A stretch of DNA of 64,000 nucleotides from Nitrosarchaeum sp. (GTDB lineage Archaea; Thermoproteota; Nitrososphaeria; Nitrososphaerales; Nitrosopumilaceae): assembly GCA_021414365.1 (NCBI GenBank), contig JAIOOR010000003.1, forward strand, positions 1-64,000. The letters run 5' to 3'. A program made the position numbers and the translations under genes. The notes beneath the pieces are model-generated. The model was not told the origin of the DNA. It ran no database searches and saw nothing but the letters and a program-made list of their open reading frames with translations. Shown piece after piece: positions 17,778 to 26,357 of the stretch (the stretch's first letter is position 1; each line of letters opens with the position of its first letter).

Positions 17778-17793
17778 ATATCGCTAGTGATAT
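17778..17793 (-). promoter_or_regulatory. Near-palindrome at the padR start, putative operator
   Basis: ATATCGCTAGTGATAT is a 16-bp palindrome with one mismatched pair. On the minus strand it overlaps the end of a TATA-like TTATATATC element that lies about 27 nt before the padR ATG (17769). Binding here would block transcription start, which fits autorepression as known for PadR regulators. The assignment is by position and symmetry only. Confidence 0.4.
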
Positions 17794-17865
17794 ATAATAA
17801 TTTTTTGAAATACACGCCTCTATTACTACATATTTAACCCACCTTCTAGGTACTCATTCTAACAA

Positions 17866-19578
17866 ATGGTCGAATCTATTGAATTTGATTTGATAATATG
17901 CGGTTCTGGATTGGCAGGGTTAAGGGCTGCAATAGAGGCTGCTAGAAAAAATTCTAAAATCAAAATTGGAATTGTTTCGAAACTTCAAGTCATGCGATCT
18001 CATTCTGTGTCTGCAGAAGGTGGAACTGCGGCTGTACTTTTTGAAGATGAGGGTGACACAATTGAATCTCATATTTATGATACTGTAAAAGGAAGTGATT
18101 TTCTTGCTGATCAAGATGTTGCTGAAAGACTTTGTGTAGAGATGCCAAAAGAAATCTATCAATTAGATCATTGGGGAATGCCTTGGTCTAGAAGAAAAGA
18201 TGGAAGAATAGGACAAAGAAATTTTGGCGGTTATAGTTTTCCTAGAGCTACTTATGCTTCTGATAAAGTAGGTTTCTTTGAAATGCAAACTTTGTACGAC
18301 ACTTGTCAGAAATATGAAAATATTGAATATCTCAATGAATGGTTTGCAACAGCTATTATTCATGATGGGAAAAAATTTTTAGGCCTTACTGCAATTGAAC
18401 TTTCCTCTGGAACTTTCTATTCAATTAAAGGAAAAGCTTTGATCATTGCAACTGGTGGGGCAGGACGACTATATAGTTTTTCAACTTACGCCTTATCTTC
18501 AACTCCTGATGGTTTGGATATGGCATTACGTGCAGGTATGGCACTAAAGGATATGGAATTTGTACAATTTCACCCAACTGGAATTTTACCATCTGGAATC
18601 TTGATCACAGAAGGTGCTAGAGGAGAAGGAGGTTATCTTCTAAATAACAAAGGTGAACGATTTATGAAAAAATATGCCGGTGAAAAGATGGAATTAGCTC
18701 CACGTGATATTGTTTCAAGAGCTATGATGACAGAAATGAGTGAAGGTCGTGGATTCAAACATGAAACAGGTGTTGATTGTATGAAGCTTGATTTGAGACA
18801 TATTGGTGATGAAAAAATTAAAGAAAAGTTAGGTGGTATTAGAGAAATTTCTATCAAATTTTCTGGATTAGATCCTGCGACTGAAGTTCTTGACGTTAGA
18901 CCTGTATGTCATTATATGATGGGCGGAATTCATACTGATATTGATGGAGCTACAGAACTACAGGGTGTTTGGGCTGCAGGTGAAGCAGCATGTAATAGTG
19001 TTCATGGCTCAAATCGATTAGGCGCAAACTCTACTTCTGAGTGTATCGTTTGGGGAAAAATTACCGGTAATTTAGCAGTTGACTATATTGAAAAGAATTC
19101 TCAATCGACACCATGGCCCCATCATTTAGTTGCAGCAGAAGAAAAAAGAATTTACGATGGAATTTTTCGTGGCAACGGTGATGTAAACCCATATGAGATA
19201 AGACAAGAATTAACTGATACTATGAATGATAAAGCATATGTTTTCAGAAATGAAAAAAATCTAATTGAGGGATTAAAGAACATTCGACAACTAAAAACGC
19301 AAACTTGGAAACATGTGGATGACAAAGCTAAAGAATACAATACGAACTTTTCAAACGTAATGGAGCTTGATTCAATGTTTAGAGTTGCAGAGATTGTTTT
19401 ACTTGGTGCTATTAACAGAAAAGAATCAAGAGGTGCACATGCAAGGACGGATTATCCAAAACGTGATGATGCAAACTTTTTACATCACACACTAGCATAC
19501 TATGATCCCAAGGAACCTATAATGAAAACACATCCTGTTACAATTACAAAATACCAACCAGTAGAGAGGAAATACTAG
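17866..19578 (+). CDS. sdhA: Succinate dehydrogenase flavoprotein subunit
   Basis: Catalytic FAD subunit of complex II, oxidising succinate to fumarate (or the reverse), 570 residues. N-terminal dinucleotide motif GSGLAGLRAAIEAA; RSHSVSAEGGTAAV contains the His that usually carries covalent FAD; FVQFHPTGILPSG and ITEGARGEGG are active-site stretches. VHGSNRLGANSTSE carries the catalytic Arg region. The C-terminal SRGAHARTDYPKRDD is typical. First gene of sdhACDB; sdhC begins immediately after its stop. In the 3HP/4HB cycle of ammonia-oxidising archaea succinyl-CoA is an intermediate, so the enzyme sits close to carbon fixation. Confidence 0.97.
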   Translation: MVESIEFDLIICGSGLAGLRAAIEAARKNSKIKIGIVSKLQVMRSHSVSAEGGTAAVLFEDEGDTIESHIYDTVKGSDFLADQDVAERLCVEMPKEIYQLDHWGMPWSRRKDGRIGQRNFGGYSFPRATYASDKVGFFEMQTLYDTCQKYENIEYLNEWFATAIIHDGKKFLGLTAIELSSGTFYSIKGKALIIATGGAGRLYSFSTYALSSTPDGLDMALRAGMALKDMEFVQFHPTGILPSGILITEGARGEGGYLLNNKGERFMKKYAGEKMELAPRDIVSRAMMTEMSEGRGFKHETGVDCMKLDLRHIGDEKIKEKLGGIREISIKFSGLDPATEVLDVRPVCHYMMGGIHTDIDGATELQGVWAAGEAACNSVHGSNRLGANSTSECIVWGKITGNLAVDYIEKNSQSTPWPHHLVAAEEKRIYDGIFRGNGDVNPYEIRQELTDTMNDKAYVFRNEKNLIEGLKNIRQLKTQTWKHVDDKAKEYNTNFSNVMELDSMFRVAEIVLLGAINRKESRGAHARTDYPKRDDANFLHHTLAYYDPKEPIMKTHPVTITKYQPVERKY

Positions 19579-20013
19579 ATGACAAACCAAGATGAGCATA
19601 AAGAAGGAATTGGAGGAATGATCAATCCTCGAAGATATGGTATTGAAAGAGTTGCATATTTGTTAATGCGATTAAGTGGATTGGGCTTGTTAGCATATTT
19701 CATAGGTCATATCTATGAAACTAGTTCAATTTTAAAAGGAGAAATTGGCTGGAATGAATTTCTTGAAATTACTCAAACTACTGAAGGTCATGCTATTTTA
19801 GCAATAGTAATTGCAATGTGTGTTTTTCACACTGTTAATGGAATAAGGGTAATGCTTGGACATGGTGGTGTAGGTGTAGGAAAACCTGCAAGACCTGATT
19901 ATCCGTATATTCCAGCATCACAAAATATTCGTCATAAAATGGGTATCTATTCTGCAATAATACTAGCTGCAATTGCAATGTTGTATGGGTTAGCGGTAAT
20001 GTTTGGTGAATAA
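19579..20013 (+). CDS. sdhC: Succinate dehydrogenase membrane subunit SdhC
   Basis: 144-residue cytochrome b-type anchor with three predicted membrane segments (about 23-45, 68-90 and 122-142). The second segment carries FHTVNGIRVMLGHGG, matching the heme/quinone region H-x-x-x-G-x-R of SdhC. A GAGAGGA-like Shine-Dalgarno precedes the ATG, as expected for an internal operon gene. Together with the next subunit it forms the two-protein membrane anchor of complex II. Confidence 0.9.
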   Translation: MTNQDEHKEGIGGMINPRRYGIERVAYLLMRLSGLGLLAYFIGHIYETSSILKGEIGWNEFLEITQTTEGHAILAIVIAMCVFHTVNGIRVMLGHGGVGVGKPARPDYPYIPASQNIRHKMGIYSAIILAAIAMLYGLAVMFGE

Positions 20014-20014
20014 A

Positions 20015-20359
20015 ATGAGAGAAAGTATTATCATGAAAATACATTATGGGACCGCATTAGCTGCAGTTTCCCTTGTTGCAGTTCACATTTTGATGCGTCT
20101 TACACAAGGATTTTCTGAATCTTTACAATATGGTAGCGTAATTGCAAACTACAAATTTCTTCCATATGCTGGAATGCTTGAAATAATCTTGATTTTATTA
20201 TCTATTCATGGATTTAATGGATTACGTGTAATTTTACTAGAACTAAAACAAGGTAAGACATATGAAAAAACTGTCTCATACTGTTGTATAGCAGCTATGA
20301 TTGCATTAATTGCATATGGCTCACGAACAATAATAATGGTAAATACGGGGATGATATAG
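20015..20359 (+). CDS. sdhD: Succinate dehydrogenase membrane subunit SdhD
   Basis: 114-residue hydrophobic anchor with three predicted helices. The first has AAVSLVAVHILMRL and the second IHGFNGLRVILLEL, the latter echoing FHTVNGIRVML of SdhC, so the two anchors look like products of an old duplication. I chose ATG 20015 right after the sdhC stop; a TTG at 20003 would overlap sdhC by 11 bp. Its stop abuts the sdhB ATG. Confidence 0.87.
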   Translation: MRESIIMKIHYGTALAAVSLVAVHILMRLTQGFSESLQYGSVIANYKFLPYAGMLEIILILLSIHGFNGLRVILLELKQGKTYEKTVSYCCIAAMIALIAYGSRTIIMVNTGMI

Positions 20360-21115
20360 ATGGGACAAATACCTAGCATGGCAGAAGAAAATATGACCCC
20401 CTCACAATCAATTACTTTACGTATTGCAAAATATAATCCAGAACATGATAGTGCCAAAAAATTCATGGACTTTACTATTACATATGAGCGATGGACTACT
20501 GTTTTAGAAGCAATTCTTGAGGTAAAGAAACATTTTGATCATTCCATTGCAGTTCGTTATTCTTGTAGACAAGCTACATGTGGATCATGTGGAATGATAA
20601 TCAATGGCAAACCTAGGCTTGCATGTTTTACAAAAATCAGCGAATTAAACTCTAATGTAATTACCGTCGAACCCATGAACAACTTTCCAATTATACGAGA
20701 TCTTGCAGTAAAATTTGAACGATTATTTGATACACATCATAAAGTAAAACCATATCTTATTCATGATGATACTGAGATTACATCTGACACAAAAGAATTT
20801 CTACAATCTCCTGAAGAATTAGAACAATACATTCAATTCTCAAATTGTATTAAATGTGGATTGTGTAATTCAGCATGTCCTACAATGGCAACTGATTCCT
20901 CTTTTGTAGGACCTCAAGCATTAGCTCAAGCATATCGGTATGTTGCTGATAGCAGAGATAAAGGAAAAGATCAACGACTAAAAATCATTGATGATTCTCA
21001 TGGTATTTGGAGATGCCATTTTGCAGGTTCATGTAGTCAAGTGTGTCCAAAAGGAGTAGATCCTGCTATGGGAATTCAATTACTCCGAGGATATATGTTA
21101 GGATTTAGAAGCTAA
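20360..21115 (+). CDS. sdhB: Succinate dehydrogenase iron-sulfur subunit
   Basis: 251-residue subunit that passes electrons from FAD to quinone. The N-terminal plant-type [2Fe-2S] domain has CRQATCGSCGMIINGKPRLAC. The C-terminal dicluster domain has CIKCGLCNSACP ([4Fe-4S]) and, further on, CHFAGSCSQVCPKGVDP, with the Cys pattern of the [3Fe-4S] and remaining [4Fe-4S] ligands. All expected Cys are present. Its 3' end overlaps the convergent DUF59 gene by 18 bp. Confidence 0.96.
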   Translation: MGQIPSMAEENMTPSQSITLRIAKYNPEHDSAKKFMDFTITYERWTTVLEAILEVKKHFDHSIAVRYSCRQATCGSCGMIINGKPRLACFTKISELNSNVITVEPMNNFPIIRDLAVKFERLFDTHHKVKPYLIHDDTEITSDTKEFLQSPEELEQYIQFSNCIKCGLCNSACPTMATDSSFVGPQALAQAYRYVADSRDKGKDQRLKIIDDSHGIWRCHFAGSCSQVCPKGVDPAMGIQLLRGYMLGFRS

Positions 21116-21433
21116 TTTCTTTTTTGGATTAGGACTGTTATTTACCTGATTATTGATTTGTTCTGCCATAAAATGATTTGATACATTTACTTTGACATCA
21201 TCAATTCCGTTTACCTTCAAAAGATTATCATGAATGTCTTGACAAATTTTAAATCCAAAAACTGCAGGACAAAACGGACTAGTTAGATGTAAATCTACTT
21301 TGACATTATTGTTACTAATGTCTACTTCATCAATAAGTTCTAGATCTGTAATAGATGTGTTAATTTCAGGATCTACAATTTTTGATAACTCATCAAAAAT
21401 TTTCACTCTAAGTTGTTTGATATCTAAACTCAT
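21098..21433 (-). CDS. MIP18/DUF59-family Fe-S assembly protein (SufT/PaaD-like)
   Basis: 111-residue DUF59 protein: IVDPEINTSITDLELIDEVDI is the D-P-E-x-x-x-x-[IV]-x-[DE]-L signature, and HLTSPFCPAVFGFKICQDI keeps the T-x-x-x-C-P motif with the reactive Cys. Such proteins help deliver Fe-S clusters. The start at 21433 (MSLDIKQL) is chosen because a TATATATA box lies about 29 nt upstream; an upstream in-frame start at 21466 precedes that box. Located convergent with sdhB, itself a three-cluster protein. Confidence 0.88.
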   Translation of the reverse strand: MSLDIKQLRVKIFDELSKIVDPEINTSITDLELIDEVDISNNNVKVDLHLTSPFCPAVFGFKICQDIHDNLLKVNGIDDVKVNVSNHFMAEQINNQVNNSPNPKKKLASKS

Positions 21434-21482
21434 ATCAAAAAAAACGTCGATGCTATATATAACCATTCTAGAACCTTAGGTA

Positions 21483-22943
21483 ATGTATCGTTCACGTCTT
21501 GGTACTGATTTGAGTGATATTACTTTAGATTATGTTTCATCCATAAATGATGATTCTCAAATAGCACTTTATGATATTATTGGAAGTCAAGCTCATACTC
21601 TCATGTTATATGAAAATCAAATCATTACAAAAAATGATGTAAAAAAAATTCTTTCTGCATTAGAGTCTTTGAAAAATGTAAAACTCGATGTTTCATCAGG
21701 AGCCGAAGACATTCATGAATTAATTGAAACACTTGTAATTAAAAAAGCGGGAATGGCAAGTGGTGGAAAGATGCACACCGCACGATCACGAAATGATCAA
21801 GTCGCTTTGGATATTAGAATGAAAATCCGTGATGATATAGACATTATTTGTAATTGCTTACTTGATACAATTGAAGCACTTGTATCTTTGGCAAAAAACC
21901 ATCAAAAAACAATAATGCCGCTTTATACACATCTACAACAAGCTCAAGTAGGTCTATTTTCACATTATCTACTTGCTCAAGCAGACGTATTGTTTAGAGA
22001 TTTTGAACGACTTTATGCTACGTTTTCTCATGTTAACCAAAGTCCTCTCGGTGCCGGACCTGTTGGAGGAACAAGTATTGCAATTGATCGTCATAGTACT
22101 GCTAAGATGTTGGGATTTGATGGATTAGTTGAAAACTCACTTGATGCAACAAGCACTCGAGATTTTGTTGCAGAATATGTCGCTATGATAGCAATTCTTA
22201 TGACTAATCTAAGTAGAATTTCTGAAGATTTTATAATTTGGTCCACTTTTGAATTCTCTTTTATAGAATTAGCTGATGAATTTACATCTCCATCAAGCGT
22301 AATGCCACAAAAGAAAAATCCTGATATTTTAGAATTAACAAGAGGAAAAACTTCAGAAGTAATTGGTAATCTCACTGCAATTCTAACTACAATCAAAGGA
22401 CTAGCTTCTGGATACGGGCGTGATCTACAACAAATTAAATCATCTATTTGGTCGACATCCAAAATTTCAATTAGTGCATTACTTATTTTAAAATCTATTC
22501 TTCTCACATTACATGTAAATGATAAAAAAATGAAAAAAGCAGCAGAATCTAGTGATCTTATTGCACTTGATATTGCAGAAAAATTAGTTCAGAATGGAAT
22601 TCCATTTAGAACCACTCATAAAATTGCAGGAAGTCTTGTACATATAGCACACTTATCTGACAAACCTATGAATAAACTTAGTATTAAAGAAATTTCGAAA
22701 ATTGCTCATGAAACAAAAGTCAATCCTAATTTAATAATGAAAATTATTCAATCCATCACAATCACTTCTTCTTTGAAGGAAAGAAAGTCTTTCGGCTCTT
22801 CTGGATATGATGAACAGAAAAGAATGATTGAAGATCGTATAAAAAAAATTAATAATTACAGAATCAATGTAACAAAACGAGATAATGATATTTCAAAGGC
22901 ATTAGACAATCTATCTAGTAAAATCAATGAATTGATAAAATAA
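21483..22943 (+). CDS. argH: Argininosuccinate lyase
   Basis: Last step of arginine synthesis, splitting argininosuccinate to arginine and fumarate. 486 residues. Family motifs: MHTARSRNDQVALD, THLQQAQ, the SPLGAGPVGGTS stretch and the signature SSVMPQKKNPD, which carries the catalytic Ser loop. C-terminal regulatory-like tail is Lys-rich. Starts within 50 bp of the divergent DUF59 gene, sharing a promoter region. tRNA-Lys follows convergently. Confidence 0.96.
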   Translation: MYRSRLGTDLSDITLDYVSSINDDSQIALYDIIGSQAHTLMLYENQIITKNDVKKILSALESLKNVKLDVSSGAEDIHELIETLVIKKAGMASGGKMHTARSRNDQVALDIRMKIRDDIDIICNCLLDTIEALVSLAKNHQKTIMPLYTHLQQAQVGLFSHYLLAQADVLFRDFERLYATFSHVNQSPLGAGPVGGTSIAIDRHSTAKMLGFDGLVENSLDATSTRDFVAEYVAMIAILMTNLSRISEDFIIWSTFEFSFIELADEFTSPSSVMPQKKNPDILELTRGKTSEVIGNLTAILTTIKGLASGYGRDLQQIKSSIWSTSKISISALLILKSILLTLHVNDKKMKKAAESSDLIALDIAEKLVQNGIPFRTTHKIAGSLVHIAHLSDKPMNKLSIKEISKIAHETKVNPNLIMKIIQSITITSSLKERKSFGSSGYDEQKRMIEDRIKKINNYRINVTKRDNDISKALDNLSSKINELIK

Positions 22944-22946
22944 GGG

Positions 22947-23020
22947 CGGGTCTAGTGGGATTCGGACCCACGACAACCGGATTAAAAGTCCGGTGCGCTA
23001 CCTGGCTGCGCCATAGACCC
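22947..23020 (-). tRNA. tRNA-Lys(UUU)
   Basis: Minus-strand cloverleaf: acceptor GGGTCTA/TAGACCC, anticodon stem CCGGA/TCCGG with loop CTTTTAA (anticodon TTT), T-arm GTGGG/CCCAC with loop TCCGAAT, discriminator G73. The T-loop has C at position 55 where T (pseudouridine) is usual. Confidence 0.93.
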
Positions 23021-23218
23021 CTGACAAAAATGCTTGACGTGTATAATTTAGTCTTTTACAAAATTTTTTACTCTTACAGAAACTTTGACATATTATTAAG
23101 ATTCAATACATGTATTATTTTTGATCCCTCCTCTGATTATGATATTTTCCCTCTTTAAAGTTAAATTTTATAAATTTCGGTTACAAGAATATTAAAATTC
23201 AGGCAATTTTAGTAAATT

Positions 23219-23896
23219 TTGATGTCTGAAGAAAATAAAGAATCTAAGGTAGAACCAAAATCTGAAGTTTCAGAATCACAATCAAAAGATTCAGTAAAAG
23301 CCATAACTGCTAAAGCTGAAGCAGCAGCAAAAGCCGCCGTAGAAGCAGTGGCTCAAGCTGAAGCTGAAGTCGAAGCTGCATTAGCAAAGGCCGCAGCTGC
23401 TAAAGCCATAGCAGAAGCTGCTGCAGAAGAAGAATACAAAGCAATAGCCGCTGAAGTCAAAGCAGCAACATCCAAAGCACCTGCATTTACTAATCTACGT
23501 AAAGGTGAGGAAATATTTAGAAGAGAAATGGGAGAACCTGAATTTTTCTTAGCAAAAAAAGATCGATTTCCTAGACCAATACTTACATCAGATGAACAAG
23601 ATGAAATTACAAGAAAAGTGGAAATTCCAACAGATAGCACTCCAAAATATATTCCACAGCATGTACTAAGTCCTGAATTTGGTGGTATGTCTAATTATGA
23701 ATCTGGGGTAGGAGAATTCTTAGAAGAAACTACTCAAAAACTTAAGAAACTAAAAAATGATCCTCTCGCATCCAAAAAAGATATAGACACAACACAAAAA
23801 GAACTTGAATATTTAGAATCTCTTTATGAAAATTATTTTATAGGTATGAATGTTTTCCGTACTGCAAAAGGTGGAAGGAATAAACTTAAAGATTAA
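23219..23896 (+). CDS. Ala/Glu-rich coiled-coil protein of unknown function
   Basis: 225-residue acidic protein not matched to a known family. Residues about 25-85 are a long Ala/Lys/Glu helix (AEAAAKAAVEAVAQAEAEVE, continuing to EAAAEEEYKAIAAEVKAA), likely a coiled coil. The C-terminal half is more varied: GEEIFRREMGEPEFFLAKKDRFPRP, then a second helical, Lys/Glu-rich segment with GRNKLKD at the end. It is followed after 11 bp by the HemA-like gene on the same strand, so the two are probably co-transcribed and may act together. ATG 23222 (second Met) is an equally good start. Confidence 0.75.
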   Translation: MMSEENKESKVEPKSEVSESQSKDSVKAITAKAEAAAKAAVEAVAQAEAEVEAALAKAAAAKAIAEAAAEEEYKAIAAEVKAATSKAPAFTNLRKGEEIFRREMGEPEFFLAKKDRFPRPILTSDEQDEITRKVEIPTDSTPKYIPQHVLSPEFGGMSNYESGVGEFLEETTQKLKKLKNDPLASKKDIDTTQKELEYLESLYENYFIGMNVFRTAKGGRNKLKD

Positions 23897-23907
23897 ATGA
23901 TGATGAT

Positions 23908-24984
23908 ATGAGTGAAATTAGTTTTGATATAATTAATGCGAGAGTTACTTTCCAAAATGTACCCCTTCACGCATTATCTAGATTTAGATTTGAAGATCTT
24001 AAAACGGCATGTGAAACTTTTAAAAAAATACCCGGTGTTGCAGAATGTATAATCATTCAAACTGCTAGTAGAATTGAAATATTTACTGCAAGTAATGTGG
24101 AATCAGGGGATACTCCTGATGGGAGAAGAGCTGAAGGAAAATCTCTAGTTTTAAATCAAATTAAAAAAACTTGGGAATCTTTATCTCAAGTAGAACAAAT
24201 TGATATTGATCATTTTGATCAAACCCTTGAAGTTTACAAGGGTACAGATGCATATCTTAATCTGTTAAGATTGGCATGTGGTTTGGATTCTGTAGTTGTA
24301 GGAAAAGAAGAAATATTGAATGAAATTAAAACAGCTCTCTCAAATGCAAAAAACATCAATGTATCAGGCCCAATACTGAATAAATTATTTGAAAATGTTA
24401 TCCGTATTGCAACTCGTATTCGTGAAACAACTGGTATAAGCAAAAATGTGGTATCTCTTGGTGAAGTAGCTACTCAAATTGTAGATGAAAAAGCTGGATT
24501 AGATGCTAAGAAACGTATTTTGTTAATAGGTACTGGCGAAACCGCAGCCAGAGTTGCTAAATCACTTAATAAAAAAGGATATGTATTTGATGTTACAAGC
24601 AAAACAATTGAACGTTCAACTGGTTTTTCTAAAATACTAGGTGGAAAACCAATAGCATTTGAAGAAGTTTTATCTGGATTTGATAAATATGATATAATTT
24701 TTGTTGCAACCACTGCAGATTATTTCTTAATTACTTTTGATAGAATAAAATTAGTTATGGAAGAAAAAAAGAAAGGAACATTGATCATGGATTTATCCGA
24801 ACCAAGAACCGTTGATGAGGGAATAACTGCACTTTCAGGAATAAAATTACTGTTTAGAGATCAAATTGCTGAGAAATATGAGGAAAATGCAAGAGCTAGG
24901 GCTGGTATAGTACCTGCTGTAGAAAAAATAATTGAAAAAGAAGTTCCAATTCTTGAAGCAACAATGAAACGAATTATAATTTAA
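23908..24984 (+). CDS. hemA: Glutamyl-tRNA reductase-like protein (HemA family) lacking the catalytic Cys
   Basis: 358 residues, domain order as in GluTR, which reduces glutamyl-tRNA to glutamate-1-semialdehyde for heme and cobalamin. The central GLDSVVVGKEEILNEIKTAL matches the family G-L-D-S-x-[VL]-x-G-E-x-Q-I motif, and the NADPH domain has ILLIGTGETAARVAKSL. The N-terminal active-site motif, normally S-T-C-N-R-x-E, reads Q51-T-A53-S-R-I-E57, so the thioester-forming Cys is Ala and the Asn is Ser. Cys47 six residues earlier is the nearest Cys. The family G-E of the central motif is G-K here. It may be a divergent GluTR using another nucleophile or a non-catalytic homologue. No other heme gene is adjacent. 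Confidence 0.82.
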   Translation: MSEISFDIINARVTFQNVPLHALSRFRFEDLKTACETFKKIPGVAECIIIQTASRIEIFTASNVESGDTPDGRRAEGKSLVLNQIKKTWESLSQVEQIDIDHFDQTLEVYKGTDAYLNLLRLACGLDSVVVGKEEILNEIKTALSNAKNINVSGPILNKLFENVIRIATRIRETTGISKNVVSLGEVATQIVDEKAGLDAKKRILLIGTGETAARVAKSLNKKGYVFDVTSKTIERSTGFSKILGGKPIAFEEVLSGFDKYDIIFVATTADYFLITFDRIKLVMEEKKKGTLIMDLSEPRTVDEGITALSGIKLLFRDQIAEKYEENARARAGIVPAVEKIIEKEVPILEATMKRIII

Positions 24985-25038
24985 TTTTTTTATTGCTTGG
25001 TTACTTTAACTAAATTGAATTCGATCTGATGAATAATT

Positions 25039-25200
25039 TTATTGCTTTCTGAGAATAAATTGCATCAAAGCCTCTTTTGAATAATCTATTCCATGTACTT
25101 CATCAGTATGTTTTCCAAATTCTGCTATCACGTTCTCAATTTCTCCTTCAGCTATAAAATCACATTCAAATCCATAATCACTGCATTTTAGTTTAGCCAT
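25039..25200 (-). CDS. Small DUF1059-like protein
   Basis: 53-residue frame too short for the usual length cut-off. The product begins MAKLKCSDYGFECDF and continues with an acidic amphipathic helix (GEIENVIAEFGKHTDEVHG) and FSKEALMQ-like ending (YSKEALMQFILRKQ). C-x-D-x-G-x-x-C-x-[FWY] at the N-terminus followed by a H-x-x-x-x-H-G segment is the DUF1059 pattern; the two Cys and the His residues could bind a metal. Function is unknown. Codon content and the match to the family make it a likely real gene in an otherwise empty 446-bp gap. Confidence 0.72.
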   Translation of the reverse strand: MAKLKCSDYGFECDFIAEGEIENVIAEFGKHTDEVHGIDYSKEALMQFILRKQ

Positions 25201-25430
25201 ATCTAATGTAGATATATCTGAGTATAAATACCAAAAGATGATATTTATTCATAAAACTATGATCGCTTAACAAATTATTCAAAAAAGAGTTCCATCCTAT
25301 TCATTAGTCTTATCTGTTATTCGAATTAGATATTTTTTATATGAAAATGTATTCTAATTTTATCTGAGAATAACTAATAATCAAAATTTAACAGAAATAC
25401 ATTTATCCAAAGTAGCAAAAATTACTTTGT

Positions 25431-26270
25431 ATGGTAACAGAACATAAGGCAAAAATTACTTACATGCATTTGCTTAAAGAAGATCTTGTTGTCATCCGTT
25501 TAGTTCCAACTACTGGAATGCCAAGATATACCACAGGACAATTTCTTACTATAGGAGTACCGATACCTTCGGAGCAAAAAGTTGTTAGAAGAGCATATTC
25601 CATTGCATCGCATCCAGAAAATCGAGATTATTTTGAATTTGTAATTAGATGGGTTAGAAAGCCTTTACCTGGTCGTGTTACTACTGAATTATTTTATGCT
25701 AATGTTGGTGATGAAGTGTATTTAGGAGATCCAACAGGTAATGCATTAACAATTGATGATAAATTGCCAAATGGTGAACCTGATACCAGAAGAATTGTAT
25801 GTGTTGGTGGTGGAACTGGTCTTGCCCCATTTATCGCATTTGCAAAACATTTGCATGATACAGGAGATAAACGAGAAATTATTGTTCTTCATGGAGCAAG
25901 TTATGTTGATGAGTTGAGTTACAAAGAATTGTTAACAAACTTTGAAAATGAAAGTATAGAGAGAGGAAAAGAACAATGGAATTTCAAATACAGAGCAGCT
26001 ATTAGTAGACAGAAAGAATTCTTTAACAGATCTTGGGCAGGACATGTTGGTAGAGTGGAATCTTTTTTCAAACCAAATAAAAATGGTGTTTCCCCATTAG
26101 AAGAAATGGTTGGAAAAGAAATAACAATTGCAAATACCAAAGTCTACATTTGTGGATATCAAGGAACTATTGATGGAGTTATTGAATATTTGGGACCAAA
26201 AGGATTTGTTACAAAAGAAGAAAAACGTAAAGATGGAAGTTATGAAATTAAGTATGAATCATATGGTTAA
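25431..26270 (+). CDS. FNR-type ferredoxin/flavodoxin-NAD(P)H reductase 2
   Basis: 279-residue paralogue of the reductase at 14118-14963, colinear throughout. FAD motif RRAYSIASHP, NAD(P) motif GGGTGLAPFIAFAKHL, VLHGASYVDELSYKELL, and C-terminal CGYQGTIDGVIEYL are shared. Differences cluster in the FAD domain (shorter N-terminal loop, DPTGNALTI instead of KPTGRALLI) and in charge near the C-terminus. The pair parallels the duplicated ferredoxins, so the cell may run two ferredoxin/NAD(P)H modules. Confidence 0.9.
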   Translation: MVTEHKAKITYMHLLKEDLVVIRLVPTTGMPRYTTGQFLTIGVPIPSEQKVVRRAYSIASHPENRDYFEFVIRWVRKPLPGRVTTELFYANVGDEVYLGDPTGNALTIDDKLPNGEPDTRRIVCVGGGTGLAPFIAFAKHLHDTGDKREIIVLHGASYVDELSYKELLTNFENESIERGKEQWNFKYRAAISRQKEFFNRSWAGHVGRVESFFKPNKNGVSPLEEMVGKEITIANTKVYICGYQGTIDGVIEYLGPKGFVTKEEKRKDGSYEIKYESYG

Positions 26271-26357
26271 ATAAAATTAAAACAAACTATATTTTTATTA
26301 AAACTTATTTTTAATGATTTTTTAATATTTTTGATTAATAATATGTTCTGAATGATT

